From the NCBI GenBank assembly GCA_900549625.1, contig URPE01000001.1:1-64000 (forward strand): a DNA stretch of 64,000 nucleotides, read 5' to 3'. This stretch comes from an uncultured Mycoplasmatota bacterium (GTDB lineage: Bacteria > Bacillota_I > Bacilli_A > RF39 > UBA660). The notes beneath the pieces were generated by a model. That model did not search any database, was not told where the DNA came from, and saw only the letters and a program-made list of their open reading frames with translations. How positions within the stretch are numbered: the first letter of the stretch is position 1; every line of letters begins with the position of its first letter. The position numbers and the translations under genes are program-made. This document shows positions 8,258-16,474 of the stretch, piece by piece.

Positions 8258-9619
8258 ATGTTAAATATTAAAACTGATTCAAGAAAAGTTGTAAAAGGCG
8301 ATACTTTCGTAGCTATTAAAGGTCATACAGTAGATGGTCATGACTTTATTAATAAAGCAATAGAAAATGGGGCAATAAAAATTGTTTGTGAACATGGAGA
8401 GTATCCAGTAGAAACAATTATTACGCCAAGCCCTGAAGAGTGGCTTAAAGAAACGCTAGTAAGAGATTATAGTGATGAGATTAACGAGTTAACACTAGTC
8501 GGTGTAACAGGGACAAATGGTAAAACAACAACTTGTTTCTTAGTTTATCAAATGCTAAAACAATTAGGTATTAAAGCCGCTTATATGGGAACAATTGGTT
8601 TTTATTTTGAAGATATAAAAGAAGAGTTACCTAATACAACTCCAGAGATAGTAGATGTCTATAATTATATTTTAAGGGCTAAAGAACTTGGAGCAACTCA
8701 CTTTATAATGGAAGTGTCAAGTCACGCTTTATCATTTAATCGTGTAGCAGGCCTTAAATACACTGTAGAAGCTTTTACTAATTTAACAGAAGATCATTTA
8801 GATTATCACAAAACAATGGAAAACTATTTACAAGCTAAATTACAAATATTAGATTTTTTAAAAAATGATGGCGTGATAGTTGTTAATAAAGATGATATGT
8901 ATAGCAAGTATTTCATGACCAAAAACAATATAACTGTTGGTTTTGGTGACTGTGACTTTAAAACCCTTAGTTATACCGAAAATAGTGCAGGTATGGATAT
9001 TACCTTTACTTATGAAAATACTTCATTTGTTGCCCACACTAATTTAAAGAGTCGCTTCAATGTCTATAACTATTTAACTTGCCTTGCTATATGTAAAAGC
9101 CTAGGTTTTAAAGTTAGTGATTTACTAGCTGCTTCATTAAGTATATATCCACCCCATGGTAGATGTGAAAGTATTAAACTTAGAAAAGGGCAGGCTATAG
9201 TGGATTATGCTCATACACCTGATGCTGTTTCTAAAATTATTGATGCTTTCTTAGAAAATAAAACTGGTAAAATTATAACTATCGTTGGCTGTGGTGGTGA
9301 TAGAGATCCAATGAAAAGACCTATTATGGGTGATATTGCTACTAAAAAAAGTGATTATGTAATATTTACTAATGATAATCCAAGAACAGAGAATCCAGAA
9401 ACTATAATGAAAGGCATTTTAAATGGTGTTGAAAGTAATAATTATTGTGTTATCTATGATAGGAAAGAAGCTATTTTAAAAGGCTTAGCAATGCTAGAAG
9501 ATAACGATACATTACTTATCTTAGGAAAAGGACATGAAGATTATCAAATAATCGGTCATACTAAACACCATTTTGATGATACTGAAATTGTTTTAGAATA
9601 TATAAAAACACAAGCTTAA
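8258..9619 (+). CDS. murE: UDP-N-acetylmuramoyl-tripeptide synthetase MurE
   Basis: The 453-residue Mur ligase adds the third amino acid to UDP-MurNAc-L-Ala-D-Glu. It has the ATP-binding loop GVTGTNGKTTT (82-92, K89), a central domain with SSHALSFNR and LTEDHLDYH, and a C-terminal domain holding D373-N-P-R376. In studied MurE enzymes DNPR marks meso-diaminopimelate use, whereas Lys-adding enzymes have other residues here, so a DAP-type wall is inferred. It starts eight bases after gltX behind TAGGAGGA and is probably co-transcribed from the T-box promoter. The operon is closed by a terminator overlapping the stop codon. Confidence 0.93.
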   Translation: MLNIKTDSRKVVKGDTFVAIKGHTVDGHDFINKAIENGAIKIVCEHGEYPVETIITPSPEEWLKETLVRDYSDEINELTLVGVTGTNGKTTTCFLVYQMLKQLGIKAAYMGTIGFYFEDIKEELPNTTPEIVDVYNYILRAKELGATHFIMEVSSHALSFNRVAGLKYTVEAFTNLTEDHLDYHKTMENYLQAKLQILDFLKNDGVIVVNKDDMYSKYFMTKNNITVGFGDCDFKTLSYTENSAGMDITFTYENTSFVAHTNLKSRFNVYNYLTCLAICKSLGFKVSDLLAASLSIYPPHGRCESIKLRKGQAIVDYAHTPDAVSKIIDAFLENKTGKIITIVGCGGDRDPMKRPIMGDIATKKSDYVIFTNDNPRTENPETIMKGILNGVESNNYCVIYDRKEAILKGLAMLEDNDTLLILGKGHEDYQIIGHTKHHFDDTEIVLEYIKTQA

Positions 9620-9635
9620 TGTCTTGTGTCTTTTC
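9608..9635. terminator. Bidirectional terminator after murE
   Basis: ACACAAG (9608-9614) pairs with CTTGTGT (9623-9629). The plus strand continues CTTTTCTTT and the minus strand TTTTTATA, so it serves murE and the convergent hypothetical gene. Confidence 0.75.
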
Positions 9636-10098
9636 TTTGTCTTGTATTACCGAAAACATCTTTTAAATAAATTTTTCCTTCTTCTAATAGACTCGGTTCT
9701 AATAAACTCCAAACCAAGTCTTTTTCTTTGTCTACTATCCCACTTAAGGAAGCTATACCTTCTTCTTCTAAAACATTTTCTACGACATATATATCTTTAA
9801 AAGGAACAAACCAATTATTTTGTAATTCTAAACCAAAAGCATTTTGTGGTATTTTACCCCGAAAATCATAGTAACTATTTGCATACTTTATTATATAGTG
9901 GTTAGAACAAAAACAAATAGTTATGTCATTTAACAAATTATAGATAGTTCTAGCAAAATAAAAGCAATAACCAGTGTATAAGGGACTAACATTTAAAACA
10001 ATGTCTTTACATTGTCCCTTTATTTCACGATACTTTTGATCAAAAGTTACATCTAATGTATATATTAAACCTATTATTATATCAGTAGTTAAATTCAT
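9616..10098 (-). CDS. Hypothetical protein, tandem paralog A
   Basis: A 160-residue protein of unknown family. It shares with its upstream neighbour (10114-10581) the core GYCFYFA, a following segment HYIIKYANSYYDFRG and a conserved DLVW/DMVW near the C-terminus, so the two are diverged tandem duplicates. No signal peptide or membrane segment is evident; the core contains a possible Cys/His pair (GYC ... NH). The start was set at ATG 10098 because GGTGG lies eight bases before it; the alternative GTG at 10110 overlaps that site. The gene sits inside the murE-murF interval on the opposite strand, which suggests insertion. Confidence 0.65.
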   Translation of the reverse strand: MNLTTDIIIGLIYTLDVTFDQKYREIKGQCKDIVLNVSPLYTGYCFYFARTIYNLLNDITICFCSNHYIIKYANSYYDFRGKIPQNAFGLELQNNWFVPFKDIYVVENVLEEEGIASLSGIVDKEKDLVWSLLEPSLLEEGKIYLKDVFGNTRQRKDTRH

Positions 10099-10113
10099 CT
10101 TGTTTTCCACCTG

Positions 10114-10581
10114 CTATCTTTTTAAATTGTCTGCCTTTATAAGTTCATCTCTTTTTTTATATAATGCACCACTAACGTTTAACCAAACCATGTCTTTAAT
10201 AGGGTCTTTAACACTGCCAAATTTATTACAACTTACTTCTTCATCTAAAACATTTAATATTTCTATTGGCTTAATAAATGTCCCATCTAAATCTTTTATG
10301 TTCCCACAATTATCTTTTTTAATCGGGCATCTTTTCCCATGTTCATCATAATTATCTCTAGCGTCATAATAGTCATCATAAATTTTAACAAAATAATGAT
10401 CGCCAGAAGGATTTTTACACATAATAGATTCAGAAAAAGTATCATATAATAGTTTAGCAAAATAAAAACAGTATCCTTCATACAAAAGATGAGTTGCATC
10501 ATCTCCTTTATAAAGTTTGTAATATTCTGTATCAAATATTTCTTTATAAATATCGATTATATTTAATATGTTTTCTTGCAT
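10114..10581 (-). CDS. Hypothetical protein, tandem paralog B
   Basis: A 155-residue protein paralogous to the following gene: EGYCFYFAKLLYDTF, then DHYFVKIYDDYYDARDNYD and IKDMVWLN. The order Cys ... His ... Asp could suit a small papain-like hydrolase, but this is speculative because only short patches are conserved. AAGGAGG stands directly before the ATG, a very strong ribosome site, so it is probably well expressed. The pair reads away from the HExxH protein at 10727 and against murE. Confidence 0.65.
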   Translation of the reverse strand: MQENILNIIDIYKEIFDTEYYKLYKGDDATHLLYEGYCFYFAKLLYDTFSESIMCKNPSGDHYFVKIYDDYYDARDNYDEHGKRCPIKKDNCGNIKDLDGTFIKPIEILNVLDEEVSCNKFGSVKDPIKDMVWLNVSGALYKKRDELIKADNLKR

Positions 10582-10726
10582 TTAAAAACCTCCTTTAAAA
10601 TAGATTTCTTGCCTATATTATAAAGTTGTTCAATATAAGTAGCAAAAGAATTATTGCAAGTAGTGTAAATAAATGGTAAACTTTTCATATAATTATCTAA
10701 TGCTTCGATAAAGGAGATGATTTTTA

Positions 10727-11689
10727 ATGCTAGAAGAAAATAGAGTTATTGTTGATACAAGACTTGAGTTTATAACTGCACTAGTTATTGCTTACAAAAA
10801 AGATATTGCTTTTAATAAAGATAAATATGATTGGGTAGAGTATTATGATAATTCTTATGTTCATGAATTAGTAGAAAAAATCGCAATTAAGGAATATGAA
10901 GAAATATATAAATATTTAGAAAATATAACTTTTTGTGATATTTATACTGAGTTATATTTATATTTAGATAATGAGATGAATTATTATGGTGGTTATACTA
11001 AAGAACCATTTAAAGATTTAAGTATTGTTGATTTTGGGAAAATTATTCATAAAATATATATAGATAGAAATTTAAAAAGCTTTTTTGAAAACGCAAGTGA
11101 AAGGTATAACAATCTTATTACTTTCGTTAATAATATAATGTTTGACAATAATGCTTTAGATGAGGTAAATAAATTTTATAATATTGAAGTACCAGATTAT
11201 CATATCGTTGTTTCTTTATTATTTAACGGATCATTTGGCTTTGAATTTAAGGGGAAACCATATATTTTACGAAGTATTGAGTATAAGGATGATAAATATA
11301 TTTTAAATAAAAATTTATTATTACAAAAATTTTTTCATGAAATTTCTCATCCAATTGTGAATGCTCTAGTGGACAAACATAGAAATGAAATAAAAGTTGA
11401 TGATACTTTTCTAGAAGAAGCCATTAATAATGGCTTGCCAACTTGTTATCAGCGGCTTTACACATTATTATATGAGTACTTTGTTAGAATAAATGAACTT
11501 TATTTAATAAAATCATACGTTAATGAGAGCCGATATAAAGAAAGTGTTGAATGGGCTAAGAAAATAGGCTTCACGTACATTGATAATTTAGTTGATTTAC
11601 TTGTGAAAAGGCGTTTTGCTTATAAGAATTATGAAGATGTTCTTACACAAGAATTGATACCTTGTTTAAATAAAATAAACAATAAATAG
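10727..11689 (+). CDS. HExxH metallopeptidase-like protein (DUF4932-like)
   Basis: The 320-residue protein contains H204-E-I-S-H208-P, a zinc-binding HExxH, and about 40 residues later the helix LYEYFVR with E250 as a possible third ligand, the layout of gluzincin-type peptidases. 'FHEISHPIVN' closely resembles the motif of DUF4932 proteins. There is no signal peptide, so it is probably cytosolic or non-classically placed. Its AAAGGAG ribosome site is good. It is inserted between murE and murF, 16 bases ahead of murF, and may now share transcripts with murF. Its substrate is unknown. Confidence 0.6.
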   Translation: MLEENRVIVDTRLEFITALVIAYKKDIAFNKDKYDWVEYYDNSYVHELVEKIAIKEYEEIYKYLENITFCDIYTELYLYLDNEMNYYGGYTKEPFKDLSIVDFGKIIHKIYIDRNLKSFFENASERYNNLITFVNNIMFDNNALDEVNKFYNIEVPDYHIVVSLLFNGSFGFEFKGKPYILRSIEYKDDKYILNKNLLLQKFFHEISHPIVNALVDKHRNEIKVDDTFLEEAINNGLPTCYQRLYTLLYEYFVRINELYLIKSYVNESRYKESVEWAKKIGFTYIDNLVDLLVKRRFAYKNYEDVLTQELIPCLNKINNK

Positions 11690-11704
11690 AAAGAAGGATT
11701 TATA

Positions 11705-13021
11705 ATGAAATTAACAATAAAAGAAATAACTAAAGCTTGTAATGGTAAATTTATAGGTAATGATGATACACTAGAGATTACAAGTTACTCTAAAGATACA
11801 AGAACAATTAAGAAGAAAGATTGCTACGTTGCAATAAAGGGTGAAACTTTTGATGGTAATGATTTCTTAGATAAAGCTCGTGATTTAGGTGCTAGTTGCG
11901 CTATTGCAAATAAGGTAGTAGATAACTTACCAACTATTTTAGTAGATGATACAATATTAGCTATTCAAAAACTTGCTACTTACGTAAGAGATAAATCAAA
12001 TGCCTTTGTTATCGGTGTCACTGGTAGTGCGGGTAAAACTAGTACTAAAGATATGATAGCAAGCGTCTTAAGTGAAAAATATAAAGTTTTAAAAACACCA
12101 GGTAACTTAAATGGCCAAATAGGACTACCCTTAAATATATTAACTTACGAAGATGAACCTGTCTGGGTCTTAGAAATGGGGATGAATAATTTTGGCGAAC
12201 TAGATAAATTATCACGTATAGCCAAACCAAACGCTGCCGTTATAACTAATATTGGAACAGCACATATTGGTATTCTTGGTTCTAGAGAAAATATTTTAAA
12301 AGCTAAATTAGAAATAGTAAATGGTATGAATGAAGAGGGAACACTTATATTAAATGGTGATAATGACCTATTAAAGACTGTGAAAGATAAAAGAAATATT
12401 ATTACATTTGGTATGGATAGTAACAACAATTTACAAGCATCTAATATTCTAGTTAATAAAGATAGTACAACATTTTCTTGTTCTAATATTACCTATAATG
12501 TCCCAGTTCCTGGTGAAGTATTTGTCTATAACGCTCTTGCTAGTATTGCCGCTGGTAAACTTCTTAATTTATCTAACGAAGAAATTAAAAGAGGAATTGA
12601 AACATTTAAAATGAGTGGTAATAGAATGAACTTAACTAAAACTAAATACTATACCATATTAAATGATACTTATAATGCTAATCCTGATTCAGTAAAAAGT
12701 GTTTTAAAAACTATTTCTTCTTATCAGGAAAGAAAAGTTGCAATTTTAGGTGATATGTTAGAACTTGGTACATATGAAAAAGAACTACATGAAAGTGTCG
12801 GTGAATATCTAAATGGCAAAATAGATGTTTTAATTACTATTGGTTCTTTAAGTAAACATATTAATGATAAATTTAATGGTGAAAAGTATCACTTTGATAA
12901 TATAGAAGAAGTAGAAAAACAAATAACATCTATTTTAAAACCAAACGATTACGTTGTATTAAAAGCAAGTCATAGCATGCGTTTAGATGAGTTAGCTAAT
13001 TACTTGACAAGCATAAAATAA
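11705..13021 (+). CDS. murF: UDP-N-acetylmuramoyl-tripeptide--D-alanyl-D-alanine ligase MurF
   Basis: The 438-residue Mur ligase adds D-Ala-D-Ala to the wall precursor. It has the P-loop GVTGSAGKTSTKD (104-116, K111), LEMGMNNFGE, ITNIGTAHIG and the C-terminal NDTYNANPDS motif characteristic of MurF. It starts 16 bases behind the HExxH protein with AGAAGGAT as ribosome site. With murE it forms a split wall-precursor cluster. The promoter of the next gene overlaps its 3' end. Confidence 0.93.
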   Translation: MKLTIKEITKACNGKFIGNDDTLEITSYSKDTRTIKKKDCYVAIKGETFDGNDFLDKARDLGASCAIANKVVDNLPTILVDDTILAIQKLATYVRDKSNAFVIGVTGSAGKTSTKDMIASVLSEKYKVLKTPGNLNGQIGLPLNILTYEDEPVWVLEMGMNNFGELDKLSRIAKPNAAVITNIGTAHIGILGSRENILKAKLEIVNGMNEEGTLILNGDNDLLKTVKDKRNIITFGMDSNNNLQASNILVNKDSTTFSCSNITYNVPVPGEVFVYNALASIAAGKLLNLSNEEIKRGIETFKMSGNRMNLTKTKYYTILNDTYNANPDSVKSVLKTISSYQERKVAILGDMLELGTYEKELHESVGEYLNGKIDVLITIGSLSKHINDKFNGEKYHFDNIEEVEKQITSILKPNDYVVLKASHSMRLDELANYLTSIK

Positions 13022-13032
13022 AATGCTATAAT
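13004..13032 (+). promoter_or_regulatory. Consensus promoter overlapping the murF stop codon
   Basis: TTGACA (13004-13009) and TATAAT (13027-13032) with a 17-base spacer: a perfect consensus match. The next gene starts 35 bases beyond, so it is transcribed independently of murF and strongly. Confidence 0.85.
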
Positions 13033-13066
13033 TCTCTCTTATTTTGTTATAAGGGGGAATTTTTAT

Positions 13067-13606
13067 ATGGATAAAGAAATATATATATTGAACATTAAAC
13101 AAAATAACAAAGAAGACTATAATATACCAATGTCTTTAGAAAATATCGATTACTATTTCAGTAACTTTGACAAACAAACTATATTAGAAAATTTAAAATC
13201 TTATGATTCAGTTATAGAAATTCATAATAATCCTAAAATATCTATAAAAAAACTAGTTAATGGTCACTTAGTTTCTGATAAATATTTAGAAATATATACA
13301 GACAAAAATTATTTAGAATTTAATATTTTAGATTTATTATGTAATGAAGAAACAAAGGAAAGAAATATTAATATTTTAAAAAATAAATTAGAAGCCTACT
13401 TAAAAAGGACAATCAGTCCCAATTTTCATGAATTTATTATTTTACTAAATAGTACATTACCAAGAGTAGTATTAGAACAAGAATTAAATAAATTGAGTTA
13501 TGGTGAAATAAGAATTATAAGGGGCATTATAGTTAAAGAAATTGGTCTAAAAGAATCTTTAGAAAAAGGCAAAAATATTTTATCAAGAAATTTTAAAGCT
13601 ATTTAA
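13067..13606 (+). CDS. Hypothetical cytosolic protein
   Basis: The 179-residue protein has no membrane segment and no recognised domain. It has an N-terminal beta-like stretch (EIYILNIKQ), a middle part with LKSYDSVIEIHNNPKI and a helical C-terminus (LEQELNKLSYGEIRIIRGI). A consensus promoter and an AAGGGGGAA ribosome site suggest high expression, which is notable for an unknown protein. It is monocistronic, closed by a weak terminator. Confidence 0.7.
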   Translation: MDKEIYILNIKQNNKEDYNIPMSLENIDYYFSNFDKQTILENLKSYDSVIEIHNNPKISIKKLVNGHLVSDKYLEIYTDKNYLEFNILDLLCNEETKERNINILKNKLEAYLKRTISPNFHEFIILLNSTLPRVVLEQELNKLSYGEIRIIRGIIVKEIGLKESLEKGKNILSRNFKAI

Positions 13607-13623
13607 CTTTTATTAAAAACAAT

Positions 13624-13659
13624 AACTAATACCTTAAAATGTACTAGTTTTTTTTTTTA
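13624..13659 (+). terminator. Intrinsic terminator
   Basis: AACTAATAC pairs with GTACTAGTT with one internal mismatch (13624-13649) and is followed by ten T residues. Confidence 0.6.
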
Positions 13660-13697
13660 GATACTGATATAATATGCATAAGAGGTTTGGTGATTAC

Positions 13698-14915
13698 ATG
13701 AAACGATACTTACAACTTATATTTGCATTTTTAGTAGTTGTCATTAGTTTTAATTCGGTTAATGCCAAAGAATTGCTAGCAACATGCAGTTATAAAAATG
13801 ACATTCAAGATTTTGAAATCAATATATATGATAATAAAAAGCTCGAATATTCACCAGCTGCTGGCTTTAGAACATTAAAAAATGGTGGTTACGTATTTTG
13901 GGGATACAATAATATTGATAAGACGTCATATTATAACAAAGTCTATTCTAATGGCAAATTAAGTTCTACTTGTCCAATGTTATGGTATTGTTCTGGTAGT
14001 GAATACTATGTTGGAACTTCATCAATGTGTATTGATACCAGTACAGGTGTTTCAATAACAGGTACAATGCAAAAAAAATCTTCTAATGTTGAACAAAAAA
14101 CAGATAAAAGTAAAACATATTGTACAAGATATTTCACTACTAGAACGGATTCAGTGCAAAAGAAAATAGTTTTTGGATTAGATAGTGATGGTAACAAAAT
14201 ATTTAAAATTTATAACAACAATAATTCCAATCAAGGTGGCGAGGCCAATTATGATGGGCTTGTGTCAATTGGTAATAGAGTATATAGTATTAATGAAAGA
14301 GTGGTTGAATATTTTTGGAATGAAGATACATGTGAAACTACACCATTGTATCAAAAATTCTATAATGGGGCGACAGAACATGTAGTTATAACTGATAAAG
14401 AAGCGGATGGTTATCTAGATGCTTCAGTTGATAATGGCTGGGATGGTTTTGAAAAAGACAATAACGCATCTGATTCAACATCAAAAGATGGTAAAGATAC
14501 CGATGATAATGATAAATCAAATTCTGATGTTGTGAACGATAATGTGTCTGTCGAAAGTATTTGCGCTAAGCCATATTACAGAAAACCCATGAAATTTATT
14601 GGTACACTAGTTGGTTTTGTAAAAATTTTAGTACCAATAATAATTATTTGCTTTGGGGTTATGGATTTATATAAGGCTATAACTGGTTCTAAAGATGAAG
14701 CCTTACCAAAAGCTATAAAAATGATTTGTATTAGGGTTATAGCCGGTGTATTTATTTTCTTTTTACCAGGTATAGTACAATTTGTTTTGAATATGGTAAA
14801 TGAATATTCAGATTATAAAAATAATTGGTGTTGCTGCACAGAATGTATTTTGAATGGCAATTGTGATGTTAACTCATGTAGTAGTGCTAGTTGTAAAATA
14901 AAAGGAGTTGAATAA
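13698..14915 (+). CDS. VirB2-like pilin-family protein 1 with large Cys-rich ectodomain
   Basis: The 405-residue precursor starts with a signal peptide (MKRYLQLIFAFLVVVISF, Ala-type cleavage near NSVNA-K). An ectodomain of about 270 residues with many cysteines and an acidic Ser/Asp linker follows. The C-terminal part is a VirB2/TrbC-like module of two membrane helices: FIGTLVGFVKILVPIIII, a short KAITGSKDEA loop, then VIAGVFIFFLPGIVQFVL. A cysteine-rich tail (CTECILNGNC) ends the protein. Four paralogs share this module (14920, 15782, 25642, 28353). The start was set at ATG 13698 behind GGTGATTAC. It opens a three-gene pilin operon. T4SS pilin function is inferred from the module and from VirB4/VirB6/PrgI/VirD4 homologs in the window. 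Confidence 0.7.
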   Translation: MKRYLQLIFAFLVVVISFNSVNAKELLATCSYKNDIQDFEINIYDNKKLEYSPAAGFRTLKNGGYVFWGYNNIDKTSYYNKVYSNGKLSSTCPMLWYCSGSEYYVGTSSMCIDTSTGVSITGTMQKKSSNVEQKTDKSKTYCTRYFTTRTDSVQKKIVFGLDSDGNKIFKIYNNNNSNQGGEANYDGLVSIGNRVYSINERVVEYFWNEDTCETTPLYQKFYNGATEHVVITDKEADGYLDASVDNGWDGFEKDNNASDSTSKDGKDTDDNDKSNSDVVNDNVSVESICAKPYYRKPMKFIGTLVGFVKILVPIIIICFGVMDLYKAITGSKDEALPKAIKMICIRVIAGVFIFFLPGIVQFVLNMVNEYSDYKNNWCCCTECILNGNCDVNSCSSASCKIKGVE

Positions 14916-14919
14916 TATT

Positions 14920-15777
14920 ATGAAAAAAGTATTTATATTTATAAGTGTAATAATATCTTTTATTATCTTTACACCAAATGTTTATGCTGAACCATTTTAT
15001 TATGAATATTCTAACGGGTATATGTTATGTGAAGAGTTTGGTAGTGCGAATTGCCAAACTATTACTAAAACCCAAAGTGGGGCAAGCTTCGATATTAAAA
15101 ATGGTCAAATAACTTATAATGGCACAACTTACAAATTTAATAGTGCCCAGCAAGAAGTATATAATAATTCTTTAGTAGGAAAAACTAGAATGTTTTATTA
15201 TATTAGCAAAGATAGTCGTTATGTCTTATGTACTGAAGAAAATGATTGTGAAAGATATTCATTTGAAACATTATCAAATAGTGGTGCTGTAATTACTAAT
15301 GGCTCTAGTGTAAAACTTAGTGATGGAACCATTTACTATTTTAATTCTGAAAAGCAAAATGCAATAAACGCAAGTAAAAATACTACAAATAATAATAGTA
15401 ATAATAATGATTCTAACCAGATATCAACAACTAAAAGTAATGTTGATATAAGTCAAAGCTCAAATTGTACGCGAATTAAAGAGCCACTTATGTTCATTGG
15501 TAATATTGTTTTAGTAGTTAAAATTGCTATTCCTATTATTTTAATTGGATTAGGAATAATGGATTTATTTAAGGCTGTAACAAGTGCCAAAGATGATGAA
15601 TTAAAAAAATCATTAAGAGGATTTGCTATGCGATGTGTGGCTGGTGTTGCAATATTTTTCTTACCAACCATTATCAGTGTTGTTTTTGGAATGGTTTCAT
15701 CTTGGGCTGATTTAAAAGGGGAATTTAATGCTTGTCAAAAATGTATACTAAACGTTAGAAGCTGTAACAAGGAGTGA
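14920..15777 (+). CDS. VirB2-like pilin-family protein 2 with duplicated ectodomain
   Basis: The 285-residue precursor has a signal peptide (MKKVFIFISVIISFIIF, cleavage near VYA-E) and an ectodomain made of two repeats of about 55 residues, each with YxLC, a second Cys, a beta-rich Gly/Ser part and YxFNSxxQ. An Asn-rich linker leads to the two-helix pilin module (FIGNIVLVVKIAIPIILIG / GLGIMDLFKAVTSAKDDE / GVAIFFLPTIISVVF) and the tail CQKCILNVRSC. ATG 14920 was chosen over TTG 14908 because the signal peptide begins there and AAAGGAG lies upstream. It follows protein 1 by four bases. Confidence 0.7.
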   Translation: MKKVFIFISVIISFIIFTPNVYAEPFYYEYSNGYMLCEEFGSANCQTITKTQSGASFDIKNGQITYNGTTYKFNSAQQEVYNNSLVGKTRMFYYISKDSRYVLCTEENDCERYSFETLSNSGAVITNGSSVKLSDGTIYYFNSEKQNAINASKNTTNNNSNNNDSNQISTTKSNVDISQSSNCTRIKEPLMFIGNIVLVVKIAIPIILIGLGIMDLFKAVTSAKDDELKKSLRGFAMRCVAGVAIFFLPTIISVVFGMVSSWADLKGEFNACQKCILNVRSCNKE

Positions 15778-15781
15778 TATT

Positions 15782-16102
15782 ATGAATTATTGTGCAAATG
15801 GAAATTTACAATCTACTTTTATATTTATTGGCCATATAGTTGCAATAGCCAAAATATTTATACCAATAATCATTATTGGCTTTGGAATAATGGATTTATT
15901 TAAAGCTATAACTGGTTCTAAAGATGATGAAATAAAAAAATCATTTAAATCACTTGCAATGCGTTGTGTTGCAGGCGTATGTGTTTTCTTTTTACCAGCC
16001 ATTATCAGTCTAGTATTTAGTTGGGTTGATAGTTGGAATGAAGATGATTATAGTGAATGTATTAAGTGTATTTGGGATGTTAAAAGCTGTGAAAAATCAT
16101 AG
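15782..16102 (+). CDS. VirB2-like pilin-family protein 3 (minimal form)
   Basis: A 106-residue protein made almost only of the two-helix module: FIFIGHIVAIAKIFIPIIIIG, the loop KAITGSKDDEIKKSF, RCVAGVCVFFLPAIISLVF, and the tail CIKCIWDVKSC. It lacks a signal peptide and ectodomain, so it is the nearest in size to classical VirB2/TrbC pilins and may be the major subunit. It starts five bases after protein 2 behind AAGGAGTGA. Its own stop lies within a weak hairpin (AAAGCT/AGCTTT) that may end the operon. Confidence 0.7.
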   Translation: MNYCANGNLQSTFIFIGHIVAIAKIFIPIIIIGFGIMDLFKAITGSKDDEIKKSFKSLAMRCVAGVCVFFLPAIISLVFSWVDSWNEDDYSECIKCIWDVKSCEKS

Positions 16103-16180
16103 CTTTTAACAAAATAATTTAAAAAAGCTAAAAAAATACTTGCGTATCTAATTTTTCTATGATAATATATTCTTGTCCTT

Positions 16181-16257
16181 GGGGGATTAGCTCAGCTGGC
16201 TAGAGCATCTGCCCTGCACGCAGGGGGTCGCGGGTTCGAATCCCACATCCTCCACCA
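16181..16257 (+). tRNA. tRNA-Ala (anticodon TGC), CCA encoded
   Basis: The cloverleaf fits: acceptor GGGGGAT (16181-16187) with ATCCTCC (16247-16253), D stem GCTC/GAGC, anticodon stem TCTGC/GCAGG around CCTGCAC with anticodon TGC, and T arm GCGGG-TTCGAAT-CCCAC, then A plus encoded CCA. Two oddities: the base before the anticodon is C rather than the near-universal U33, and the T stem has a C-A mismatch. It lies between the pilin operon and rnr. Confidence 0.88.
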
Positions 16258-16271
16258 ATTGGATATTAAAG

Positions 16272-16297
16272 TCCTTTAAATAAAGGATTTTTTTTAT
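16272..16297 (+). terminator. Terminator after tRNA-Ala
   Basis: TCCTTT (16272-16277) pairs with AAAGGA (16282-16287), loop AAAT, followed by eight T residues. Confidence 0.85.
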
Positions 16298-16354
16298 ATT
16301 TTAAACATTTTTTCTTTTAATTTTAAAAAAAATATGCTAACATTTAATTGGGAG

Positions 16355-16454
16355 TTGGTAATATGTTAAAAGTACTTTTATCTATACCTTACGAAAAAAC
16401 TACCCATGTATTACCAATTTTCTAAAACTTTCTTTTTATGAGAAAGTTTTTTTG
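16355..16454 (+). promoter_or_regulatory. Putative leader-peptide attenuator ahead of rnr
   Basis: TTGGTAATA (16355-16363), next to the leader ribosome site, is the exact complement of TATTACCAA (16409-16417) near the end of a 20-codon leader frame. A second hairpin (ACTTTCT 16427-16433 with AGAAAGT 16441-16447) followed by seven T residues looks like an intrinsic terminator just before rnr. Ribosome position on the leader could switch between structures. The mechanism is inferred from layout only. Confidence 0.5.
16363..16425 (+). CDS. Putative 20-residue leader peptide
   Basis: ATG 16363 to TAA 16423-16425 encodes MLKVLLSIPYEKTTHVLPIF, with GGGAG seven to twelve bases upstream. Its last codons overlap one arm of the leader hairpin and its stop abuts the terminator-like hairpin. 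There is no run of a single regulatory codon, so amino-acid starvation sensing is not indicated; ribosome stalling by drugs, cold or the nascent peptide would suit better. It is too short for homology judgement. Confidence 0.4.
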   Translation: MLKVLLSIPYEKTTHVLPIF

Positions 16455-16474
16455 CATTTAGAGGAGCTGTAACA

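Noticed and set aside
10100..10351. Plus-strand 83-codon frame opposite the tandem paralogs
   Set aside because: Antisense to better-supported minus-strand genes, low-complexity composition and no ribosome site.
12045..12429. Minus-strand hydrophobic frames within murF
   Set aside because: Antisense shadows of a confident gene without ribosome sites; similar frames inside other genes were dropped for the same reason.
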